A DNA stretch of 64,000 bases from Tribonema minus (Eukaryota > Sar > Xanthophyceae > Tribonematales > Tribonemataceae): contig JAFCMP010000530.1 of the NCBI GenBank assembly GCA_017506865.1, positions 372,001 to 436,000 of the forward strand. The letters are read 5' to 3'. The notes under the pieces are model-generated. The model ran no database searches. It was given only the letters and a program-made list of their open reading frames with translations, and was not told the DNA's origin. The position numbers and the translations under genes were made by a program. Below are positions 22,562 to 33,519 of this stretch, piece by piece (positions within the stretch are counted from its first letter, which is position 1; each line of letters starts with the position of its first letter).

Positions 22562-25500
22562 GGCCGTGTTGGTGTTGGTTGTTTGCCTGCGGAGATTAGG
22601 TGAAAGCGTTGCAGATATTGAGATCCTTGTTTACAGACAGATCACGTTGGAGCCAGTTGGAGCAGTACCAACTTCAACAACGATGAAACTGGCGAATGCA
22701 GCAGCACGGAAAGGTTTGTAGTGCAAGGCATGACCACAACAGCCATCACTGGAGTATATACAGAGCATACAGCCTGATTAATTCAATGCTGGTCTCAGCC
22801 CCATTCGTGCCTGAGGCAAAGTTTTTCGCCTCTTCGCGAAGCCTCGCAACTTGCGCTGCGGCTCCAATCTGGACTAGCGGGCTCGTCTTCTTCTGCTGAT
22901 CTTATTTCATCACAAGGCAGGTGCTGCCAGTGCGATGACAACACAGAAATAGCAATGCTGCCCACCAGTACTGGAGCTGCCTCTTTGCCCGCGCGTCAGA
23001 CTTGCGGGACTTTTGCCCAAGGCCAAAAACACAGACGCACGAAATGCCGAGCACAGAGCACGCAGCTGCACTCACTTCTCCAAGCGCGCCTGTCAGCAAT
23101 GCGCTGTCCTCCCCGTTATCTCCTAGCTCAGGTTGTTCTCACTCAGCAGCGTGTCTCTCAGCGATGGCTTCAGAGGACTGAAAGCACAAAACCAGGTTTG
23201 ACAAAAAGTTCGTTTTGCTGAAACCGCTGCTTGAATTGGTTCGCCGCTGACAGCAGTTTCATGGAGCCAGCGGCAGCAGGCTGGCTCGCCGCTTGCCGCC
23301 CCGCCGCGAGAGCGTCGTCGCCCTCGACAGCGTCCGACGATGCCATGATCTCGGCAAATTGCGGTGCATGTTGTGTTCCACTCTGTGTCAAGTGTCTCCT
23401 GGATGTGCAGCTGCATGTTGAAGAAGCAGACTAGCAGTGCCGGATGACGCGTTGCGGGTCTTCGAACTGAGGCTCTCTCGAGGTGTCGACTAGCCTCCCA
23501 CTGAGCCCTGAACAAAAAGATCCTGCTGATGTTCCTTCTTGGCGTTGGGGAATGTGGCTGGGGGTCGCCGGTGAAAGCTTATTCGAGCTGCTGGGGGGTT
23601 GCGGTGGCAACGGGGCGGCGCGGCCTGTGTTTTCGGTGTATGCTGTGCAGCGCACACTTTTTGCAAGTGATGTCGTATACATCAGCATCTTTGCCAGTTG
23701 GAATCGCGACAAGACTCGCAGGTTCAGGTGATTCTGAGGTGAAGCAACGTGAAAGCACGTCGAAGAATGAGCAGACGAAGGCTGCGTGCAGCTGCGCGTA
23801 CCGCGCGAGATTGCGGATGACAGCAAAATACTCAGCCTACTGCCTGATCGCCTCTCCGGGGCGACCATGTTGGTGCCTGCATGATGTTGCTGCCGGCACA
23901 TGACCGGTCTGTGCCTCAGCGCAAGCGAGCGGCGTCGGAGGCGCGAAGGACGAGGGGAGCGCAGCGCCGCACGGGGAGGCGCCGCTAGGACCCGTGGGTG
24001 CTGTCGCAGCCAGGTAGACCGCTGTATGGTGATCCTGGAGCTTGGATGGCAAAGGAGTAGCCGAAGCCCCCCAGCACCGAGCTCGTGAGTATCGGCACGG
24101 CGGGGGGCGGTTGCGCGGTGCAGACCGTAGCGGTACTTCCGATCATCAAGGTACGCATGACGTGATGCGACTGCGTGTTATTGCACTTTGGTAGCGCTCC
24201 CTTTGGGGCAAGACCGAGAGCAAACGGCGAGATGCAGCCCACGTCGATCGACGGAGATGACCCCCCGGTGCTCGAACCACGCAGGGCTGAGGGTCAGTGG
24301 AGTGACAGTCACATGCTGCTGCTGCAACATGGTGTTGCCTGAGCTACCTGTTGTGTGGCACGGTGAAAGCCCTCAATTTACGTATGATTCGGTCTCACAG
24401 CAGCTGACACATTGATCTTGCAATAAGGCAATAGCAGTGCGCAAAAATGCAAGCGGTATAAAGTGCGGCGTGATGAAATCTGATTGAATGTTGGGTGGCG
24501 CCCCACCATCATGACTCTCTCAACACTCACCTCGACTCAGCTGGTGATGCTGGATTTTCACATTGACCAATGTATACATGTATGACAACCAACGTAGAAG
24601 ACATAAATCTTGATGATACGCAGGAATGCTCCAGGCCGGAGGAAAGCCGTTGGATGGATGCAGCGGTCTGGCATTAATGTTGCTGACGCCGCGACGTGCA
24701 GTCTTTGCAACGACAGAACTCAATGCAGCCGAATGCCAATTTTACAAGACGACATGAGAGGGCAAGGACACCGTTGATATGGTGGCATGGCATGGTGTTG
24801 TGGGATTATCCGTACAGTATGTGCACATTGACCCTGCCGTGACAGCGGCATGCACAGGCGACCACCATGTGTAGCAAGATCATGCATGAATGGCTTTGAC
24901 AATGAAAGGTGGCCATCAAAGACACCTAGCAACGGCGTTCATGTAGCCATTGAAGGAGGCGATGGCTTTGGGAGTCCCTTCACAGCTCAAAGCGTTGCGC
25001 ATGATGCATGTTTGACGTGCGCCGTTTTGGTGACCTTCAGAGCACTAGCAAAAAGCACGCTGTACCAATCAAACAGCGTAGACCTACTGGTGTGCTCTGA
25101 TTAGCTGCAATGCCACTCGCACATCTTTGTTCTCAGAGACTTGTCAAACAACTCATGATGAGATCTGCAAGATGTTGCCTTATCTGCTAAAAAAAGCAGC
25201 AGTGAACAAGAGCGGCAACATATGCTCCACTATCTTACACCACGATCTTTGTGTTCCTGCTCTGGTGCGCAGAGTAACATGACTGAGAATAGGCACGGCC
25301 GCACAAGTGCGAGCAGTTGCCACCGGAACGATGTGACACGGGGTCGGCACACACGCACACCTCTGGCACGTTTTTAATGAGCGTGAGGGGATGCACCGGC
25401 CGATTTGCCCCATGCGGCATCAAAGTTGTCGTTCCAAGGCAGTGCTGACAGACTAGGTAGCCTTTCAGAAGCCCCCTCCTTGGGTCGCACCGCTCATGCA

Positions 25501-28092
25501 ATGGCGATTGCGGCAATATCACCATCGCAACGCCAGATCTTATACAGGACAGCTTGGACGGGCTGCTATATCTGCAACATCGAGCGGCACTGCAGCATTC
25601 AACACCAAACTGCACTATGCATCCTGCGAGAGAGACTCAACAATGTATGACGTGTCAATGCGGTTGAGTTGACGGTGCTGCATGGTCTTTGATCTGCCAC
25701 TGCTGATAATGATCCTTTGCGTTTAAAGTGTCTGGACCATCGTCGCCGTTGCTCAATGCAGCGCACCAGAGTATGTATGCACAAAGCAGATAATGTGGCC
25801 TTGTCAGCATTGCATGTTCAGCAGCTGTGCTTGTGCATTGCAGCAGATGTATCATGATGTTGTTGAGTAAATCACAATGTTCATGGACAAACCACTTTGC
25901 AGGTCGTGCGCATGCTGCTTTTCAGTACATGTCAGCCCGGCCTGAGTATAGGCGTGCTTGTGAATACTTTGTGTGGCCCTGGACAGGCGAGTTATGTCCT
26001 GGAACAAAAGTCACTGAGTGGACTCTCCGAACGAAGGTAGCAAAAAGGCGGGAAAGACGAGGATATAATTTGATGCCATAGCCCGGCGTACTCGCCAGCC
26101 CAAGTGCGGCTTCAGGCTGAACCTTTGTGTGTGTCTGCTGTGCAGTGCACACGCGTCGTAAAGATGCGCAGCACAGTGAATGTAGCAGCCGCTGATAGGT
26201 CACTGCTGCAGGGGTCGTGTACATGAGGCGCGACTTTGCGTACATGCCACATTTGTCTACGATGGTGAGCACTGGTGTTACATATATACAGCATGTGTAC
26301 TTTTATTATATTCCACTTGTGGCTGTGGAAATGCCATGTTGTAGGTGTGTCGCCTTGTTCTCAATCTTGGATGTAGCATGCAAAGCTTGCACGCCACACC
26401 CCGCCCAGCATGTGTACTTTTCATCATTAGAGCACGAAACAGCTCAGATGGTAGATGTACAGCGTGCTGCCAGAATCTGCATTGTCTTGTGAAAACTTGA
26501 AATTGTCTCCAAGCGCAGACAATCACGTTTTGCAAATGTCGCAATGCGCATTGACAACCACTAAACTCATCGCCAAATGGCATCTCCCCCTTCCAGCCCT
26601 CGTCCATCTGTCCCCCCCTGGGCTCCGCCATGTGCGTCATAACACATGAGTAGTACCCCATGTGGCGCGCATGTGTACAGCGACATTACGCCAAGCATAC
26701 ACAAAGCACACGGCACCTCAGATCATACGTCCATTCAAAGTGCAACAAAATGGTGTCATCCAGAGCATATGCACTATAGACACCATACCGTTGGCGACTG
26801 GCTGAGCGCACACAGGGTGCATCTCGTTCCCCCCCAACTACAGCTACCACTACTACATGGCAGTTGCCAGCAGCTGCTCCGGTACTCAAGCTCCAGCACA
26901 CATGTCCACCCTCAGCTCGCAGGCGACACTCCAGCGTCGTTGTGATTGTAGCAATTGTGGGCCCACAACATTGTGCCCTCACAGGTAGGTCCGGCAAAGT
27001 TGCTGCTGCTCCTGCTGCTGTCGAGCGCGCAAGGCTTAACGCGCTCCAGCCCCCAACTGCATCTTGATGCGGGCAGCACCCTGCAGAAGTGGTTGTAGCA
27101 ATCATGGGCGCCATCATGACCTACAGGCCCAAGATAGTGCCTATGCATGCAGGTGCAGAACAAATGCAGGTCCTGCTGCTGCTGCTGCTGCTGCTGCCAA
27201 TGAGTCCATAAGCGCGCTCCAATCCCTAGCGCTGCCTGAGCGCTGCTGTTGCTAGCAGCAATCCCAAGCGCGCGCCCGCCGCCGCCGTTGCGGCGGCGCG
27301 GCGCGCGGGCCCTTGCTCTGTCCTCCGCATCTGGTCAACACTCCAGGGGAGTGGGTGTAGCAATCCTGGGCTATCCTGGCGCCAACAGGCGCCAGGATAG
27401 GCTGCATGCTGCTGCCGTCACTCCAAGCGCGCTCCACTCCATAGGTCTATCCTGAGTTGCCAGCGCTGCTGCAGTTGCTGGCGTTGATCCCACAACTGTG
27501 CTCCAGCAACAAGGGCCGTCTTCTGCATATGGGCAGCAATCCTGAGGAGTGGATGTATGCAAAACCCAAGCGCCATCAGGCCCCAGAATAGTGCCTCTGT
27601 ACGAAGTCATGCTGTTGGTGCTGCTGATGCTGCTGCTGCTGCTGCTGCTGGTGGTGGCGGTGTCGGTGCTGCTGATGCTGCTCCCGACGCTGCTGGTATT
27701 GCTGCTGCGGCTTCTGGCATGGCGGGTGCTCCCAACAACTCCGTAAGCGCGCGCCAACCTTCAGCACCGTCTGAGCTGGCATTGCTGCTTTTCACAAACG
27801 CGCTCCAGCTCCGAGGTCCGTCCTCCGCATGCTCTGCAGCAGAGTGGCAATCCTGGGCGCCAACAGGCGCCTGCACGGAGGTCACTGGTACTGCCTTCTA
27901 AAGTGCAGGTGCAGGGCCATCGCTGTTGCCACCAACCTCGCTCATCCTGCTTGCGAGCTGCTTCCTGCCTACTGCACACCGTGGCGCTGCAATCAATCAT
28001 TCAGTGCAATGCGGCTGCAAGTGGGGCCCCTTGCAAGGTGACAAGGCTACAGGCAGCGCTGCAGTGCAATCTGCGTCGGCACCAGTGCTCAC
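22562..28092. other. Gene-poor stretch, possible small unresolved gene
   Basis: Base composition is less GC-rich than in the neighbouring genes. On the minus strand between about 23360 and 22765 several short frames look coding-like: a start MASSDAVEGDDALAAG, a stretch with QLQYWWAALLFLC, and a charged segment with VARLREEAKNFASG. I could not join them with consistent splice phases, so no gene is called. From 26.9 kb a diverged tandem repeat begins. I see nothing else in 23.5-26.9 kb. Confidence 0.3.
26920..27900. repeat. Diverged tandem-repeat field with CTG runs and a hairpin
   Basis: About five loosely similar units of roughly 150-300 bp share, in order: GTCCTCCGCAT, CTGCAG..AGTGG.TGTAGCAATC, TGGGCGCCA with AGGCGCC, a (CTG)n stretch, and AAGCGCGCTCCA. 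CTG/GCT runs lie at 27173-27199 and 27612-27650. A perfect 13-bp inverted repeat with a four-base loop is at 27371-27400 (CTATCCTGGCGCC, AACA, then its complement). No stable reading frame spans the units. Confidence 0.6.
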
Positions 28093-28329
28093 CTTGCAGG
28101 GGGCCCCGCGCCGAGGGGGTGGTGATGCCCTTGACGACGGGCGCCACATATGTCGCAGTGGCGTCCACGAACGCTGTCATGTAGGCAGCAATGTCAGTCG
28201 AAGCATCGCTGTCCAGTGGAGGGGGCGGGACCGTCGAGATGGCGCCGTCGTCTGACTGCCTGAGCAGCCGCGCGCCCTCAGGGGGGCCCACAAAGTCGGG
28301 CTGCGTGGCGATGCCGCCCGCCTGTAGAA
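28093..28329 (-). pseudogene. Stray copy of exon 2 of the secreted Cys-rich gene
   Basis: This block and about 55 bp of the flank on its low-coordinate side (to about 28036), plus about 20 bp on the other, closely match exon 2 (22061-21824) and its intron edges. Shared protein features are FVGPPEGARLLRQSDD and a DIAAY-TAFVDATATYVAPVVKG stretch. The acceptor and donor are kept, but the copy is 237 bp instead of 238. One base is lost just before the donor, so it can no longer join in the phase used by the parent gene. No neighbouring exons of the gene are found near it. I read it as a duplicated gene fragment; an exon of an unseen paralogue is possible. Confidence 0.75.
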
Positions 28330-30225
28330 CTGCAATGGAGGAAGTTGACGCGCGCAGATCAATGAAAAATCTTATCCTGAGACAGCTGTGATGTCACTGA
28401 GTGGACTCATCGAGCACCAACAGAACTTGATAGTATATGGAACTACATACATCTGTTTTCCCAAAACTTGATTTGACCGGCACATTCTAGCATTGGGATT
28501 TGACGTTAACACAGGGGAGAAAATGACAATGCTTTGGCTACATTGGGACGCCGCTGCCCTCGGGCGGGCTGGATTGTGGGTGGCTTATGTGCAGAGTCGC
28601 AAGAAGTGCAGCATGTCGCTGCCACAAATCATGCTCAAGGGGCGCCTCTCTTGCATGCATGGCACATTCATCTACAACGATAAGCGTTGATGAAGCATGT
28701 GCGCAACAAATGCGGGCCGAGCATACAATCAGCGCACTGCTCACCACCATCATACGGTACACAAGGCGATCCATTCAATGTGAGAAAGCCATGCTTGGCT
28801 TTCTTGGCAAACCCTCGTTCTACCAGGGCTGCTCCTTTCAGGCCTGGCCCCCCAGCAGTATATTCATGCATTGGCATCATTGCTCAGAGAGCAGACATCC
28901 TGCACGACAATTATAGGTAGCATACTATGTGATGTACCGCTGACATGCACAACTAACATTTTGCTGCACAACAGCGAGGGCACCTTGCAAACCGACATGC
29001 GCCTCGAGAGCAAGCAGAGCAGAGCAGTGTGCTGCCGCCACCCTAGTCAGGCCTGTGCGCTGCGTGGAGCCCGCTCATGCAAGTTTCTTGCCATGGCAGG
29101 CTGTGATGGGCGACAGCTTGCATGCGCTCTGTTGGCATGCCAATGTGCGGCGGCGCGGATGCGCACTGCCACCGTCACCTGGCGTTGCAGTCAGACGTCA
29201 TTACAACACGTCGCCACCGGCTTCAAACGGCACAGCACTACCGTAGTGCATGTCAAAGCCCAGCCATCAACATTTGCGCTGCTGTTGTTGTTAAAAGTCA
29301 AAAGAAAAGAATCTTGCCAATGAAAGATATCAAGCACTACATTGCTAGGGGCTGTTGACAGAGACCACAAGAAGTGCATGCATGCATGATGACGCCCATG
29401 TCAGTTGCGCACCCCACATTTGGGCCAGGAAGATTGCATGACCTATCTGGTCAATGAGAGTTTGGGCCAGCCCGACCAAAATATGGAGTTCGATGACCGG
29501 ATCAGTGGCAGCAATGTGGCTTCTGATCCAGGACACCGCCTGCCTGCCCACAAGTTCACATCTGGCATCAATGTGCAACGGACGAGGCAGGCGCTTCGGC
29601 TCGAGCATACAACACGACGTAGAGAGACACACCAAAACCACTCAGCACACATAGCGAGAACAACTGCCGATATTATTACGGGGAGAAGCGGCACAGGCCG
29701 CACGCGCGCAATGCCCCCTGCGCCCCTGCACTGTCGTCAAAACACTGTATACACATATACGCACACGGGAGCGCTGTCACAAGCGGCCTGTGCGCGAGCG
29801 AAAGCGGGCCTATACAAGAGAGGCGCAGGTGCTGCCGCCAGCGCCGCACACCGCCCAGCGGCGAGCTGGCCTATTCACTGTGTGTGCACCGCCGACGGCA
29901 CCAATGTCGCGGTGGCCGTATCGCATGGCCTCGGCCCTAGCGCATGCCTAGAGCAGCGCCAAGAAAGCAGCAGTGCGTGCGCGGGGGCAGCGCAGCGCGC
30001 TTTCCTCAGCTCCGCCGCTCTGCTAAGCGCATGCAGCACTGCACGGTAGCGGTGCGCTCCGCAGTGCGCCAAGGGGGCCGCGACTGCCTGCGCCCGTCGC
30101 CGCGTGCGCACGGATGCGGCAAGCCGCAGCGGCCGCAGCTACCGCAGGCCGTCGTCGCCGACGCGGGCGCGGCCGCAGCCGCAGCGGTGCCGCCGTAGCT
30201 GCCGCCGCCGCCGTCGCCATGGCCG
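28330..30225. other. Intergenic stretch, no gene seen
   Basis: No supportable gene. At 29412-29487 two short segments containing TTTGGGCCAG resemble the terminal repeat of the Mutator-like element at 51-60 kb. From about 29.8 kb the sequence becomes GC-rich and probably contains the 3' UTR of the Snf7 gene. Confidence 0.4.
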
Positions 30226-33114
30226 CTACAACATGCTCGCCTCGAGCTCCCGCAGCGCGCGCAGGTCCTCGTCCTCCTCCGCCGCGGGCACGCGCACGTC
30301 GCCCGTGGGCACCGACGGTAGGTCCATGCCGCTGCTGCCGCTGCCCGCCGCCACCGGCTGCCGCGCGCCACCGGGCACAACGAGCGTCGGCGACCCTGCC
30401 GCCATGGCCGCGCTCGGCGGGCGCGCCGGCACCGCGGGCGCCGCCAGCAGCGTCTCCTCCATCTCCGCCTCCTCCATCGCGCCGAGCTCCGCGAGGAGGT
30501 CGTCGTCGTCGAAGAGGCCCTCCGCGGGGCGCGCGATCGCCTCGCCGATCTGGTCCGCAATGTCCATCTCCTCCTGCGCGCGGGCGGGGCGGGTGCGTGT
30601 GTGTGTGTGAGTGTGAGAGGGCTCATCACCAAGGAAGCGTGCAAGCATTTCAGGTGCACGCGGCGGGATCGGCGTGCCCCAGAGAGAGCTGCGCCGGCGC
30701 ATGCGCGCATCAGCGTCCGTGACGCGAACCGCTTTTCGCACCACGCGGCGCAGAGATTTGCGCCATGGATCTCTGTGAATGTTTTGTGTGATCACAGTTT
30801 GCGCCGCGCCCTGCACGCCCAGCGCGCCCATGCGCAAACTTACGCACTGCTCCCGCTTGACAATTCTGCCATCGCCAATCCTGCAAAAGACATGCCGATA
30901 CACATGCATTGCCGCTGCCAAACAAGTTCAAACTTGAGGTTGCCATCGCCGAACCTGTATGTCGTCCATGACAGCGTCCACATCGTCCACATCCAGCTGC
31001 CCGCGCGCCGCCTGCATCGCCTTCCGGCCGCTGTTCATCGCCTGGAACGTCTGCAGGTTTGTATTTGACCCCTCCAGCGCTATTTTCTGCGCACCGCACG
31101 GGGAAGATGGGGGAAGGGGGCAGGGGGAGGGGGGGCAGGGCGGTCAGCGTGCAAACAGGCCAGCACAGCAGCGCTCAGCTGACACAGCAGCGCTCCACAT
31201 CAACTAAGCCAGTATGCTATATGAGCTGCGTGCTTGAGCAGGAGGACTTGCAGGGCCGTACTGGATGCTCTGACCAGCAGCATCGACGACTGCCGCAAGA
31301 TGGGCGCATGAAACATCCGCCCCGATACACAACGCCGCATTTCAGCCATCCACCAATCCGCAGCATGCGGAGCAGCAGCAGCAAAGCGGGGGCAATGATC
31401 CCCCGGCGCAGAATTCCAATGCCATGTGAGCGACACTGCCGCGGCACGGCAGCAGCGCAGTGCACTGCGGCGCACGTACCTGCTGCTCCAGCGTGATGCG
31501 CGCACCGTTGATCTTGTTGATCTCCGCCTCGTACATCTTCTTGCGCTTGAGCGCGAAGAGCGCGCCCTTCTTGTCCGTCTGCGACTTGGCCTTGGCCTCA
31601 AGCAGCTGCGCCTTGATCTTCTTTTGCAGGTGCGTTTCCCTGCGGCGGCGGCAGCAGCAGCGGCAGCGGCGAGACAAGGATGCGGGGCGCATCAGAGCGC
31701 GTCAGTCCCCATCCGTGCGCAGACGTGCAGCGTCGCTGCGCAGCGCGCGGGTGCGAGCGGCGGGGGCGAGATGCGTGCAGGCGCGGTGAACGCGCGCACG
31801 ACGTAGCAGCGGCGCCCGGCTTTCGTAGCCGCGGCTTGCAATGCGTGCAAAGCGCGCCGTGCCTGGTGGCAGAGGGAAGCAAGCGGCGCTGCGCGCACGC
31901 ATGCGACCACACGACGCCAGCCCGCCACGCTACGTCCACTACAGTGGACGTGAAGTCAGCGCGCGCATGCAATAACAGGGTCTCGTTCCGTTCGCGTTGG
32001 GCCTCCCCATTGGTGCAGGTGATTTGCGCAGATGCACGCATAGCATAAACGAAGCGAATGATGCCCCACTCAGCAGGGGTGCATGACTACACTCTCCAAC
32101 AAGCCCCGCCGCTTTCCCCCGCCCCCCCAGTCTGCGGGCCGTCCGTCCATTTCTCCCGCTCACTGCTGTGCCACTGTGCTTGCAGCGTCCTTCAAAGTTC
32201 AAACCAGGACCGCGCGCTCAGCGCACCACCTAGTGCAGCGAGGCATTTCTGCCGTCACAGCGACAATACGGAATGCGCTACGAGTGCTGCAGCACGGGCT
32301 TGTACGGCCCGTCAGGTTGTGGGCCATTAAGCTTGGTTTCAGAGGTTACAGCAGTTGAAGTTGCATCTGGCCGACGAGGAATGGCTCTTCAATTTACAAA
32401 CTAAAATTTTCCATTCTCTTTCTCATGGTCGCAGAAGTAAGGTAGGCTCTTTCTTGTGATCGCAGAACGTAAAGTACAAATGACTACAGACTCAAGGCTC
32501 AGAATTGGTGGGAATATGCTTCAGGAATTACTGTTCTCGATGATTATATTATGGCTTGGTGATTGTAGGGTACTCCTGTCGGCGCAAGTGCCGTCCCTGC
32601 ACCACTATGATCAGCAACTGAGCCACGATGTGGACGCAAGTGGCATCATTCGAGCAGAGAGGCACAGGCTGCACACAGCCCAAAAGTGCCCGTGGCGAGC
32701 ATACCTTTGCCAAGGCAATGATTGCTGCTTGATCAAACTAGTGATTTTGGTCAATCGAACACATTTGCGGGCGCATGCCCAGCTGATGATGCCTTCCAGC
32801 ATTAAAGCCACCACGCAAGAAGGCATCTAGTCCTAAGTACACGAGCGGACAGCTGGCACAAAAGACATGCAGCAAGTTGGCCAGACAATTGACACAGAGC
32901 TGCTCAATTGCTGATCGGAAATTGCATGAGCCAAAACAATTTCTACATCGTCTTATAAGCACGTGATACATGCCGCATGCGGCAAGGCTGCCTGCAGGCA
33001 GGGAACGCACCTCTTCTCTAATGTATCAATGGTCTCCTGCAGCTTCATGATGGTGGGAGTAGGGTCAGTGGGCGTGCCAGACGCCGCTGACTTCTTCTTC
33101 CCAAAGAGGTTCAT
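30226..33114 (-). CDS. SNF7: ESCRT-III subunit, Snf7/CHMP4 family
   Basis: Four exons join in frame: 33114-33011, 31639-31480, 31086-30955 and 30573-30226 (TAG), giving 247 residues. Snf7 proteins polymerise on endosomal and other membranes to drive inward budding and scission. Exon 1 gives the basic start MNLFGKKKSAAS and the beginning of helix 1. Exon 2 carries the Lys-rich core (KKGALFALKRKKMYEAEINK), which is strongly typical of CHMP4. Exon 3 gives IALEGSNTNLQTFQAMNSGR and the start of the acidic half. Exon 4 contains QIGEAIARP, a DDDD run and a C-terminal helix ending EDLRALRELEASML, where MIT-binding motifs usually lie. The protein is slightly longer than the usual ~220 residues because of a Pro/Gly/Ala linker before the last helix. 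Phases are 2, 0 and 0. Confidence 0.93.
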
Positions 33115-33519
33115 GACGACGGCCTGCACCAACGCTGTGACTGGATAGGTCCGCGTGCTCCGATTTGTGTTGACTTCGCAAGCCGAGTTCCGCGCCAGGC
33201 CCTGCTGCGCTCTACGATTTGGCGGGACTCCCAGCTGCCGGCCTGCGCGCGGAGAGCTCGCCTCCTATGACCCTCCCCTTCTCCTCGCTCGTTCGTGCAG
33301 CTGGACTGTAAAGAGTGTGTTCCTGGAACTCGCACTGCAGCTCAACCCTAACCCCCAAGCCCTCCTTATGTGCTCTGTTGGCTGTTCCGGTGAGCGACAA
33401 CGGTGTGATCCCGCGCCCAGTAAGGGATGCTACATATGGGAAGGAGGTAGACGCCCGGGTGGTGTGCTGGGCGCGTCCCTGGGCGTGCCCCTGCGACAGT
33501 CTGGGTTTTGAAGTTTGCT

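Noticed and set aside
22765..23391. Possible small minus-strand gene with a membrane-like segment
   Set aside because: Individual segments look coding-like, but I could not join them with normal-length introns and matching phases, so I did not list it as a gene.
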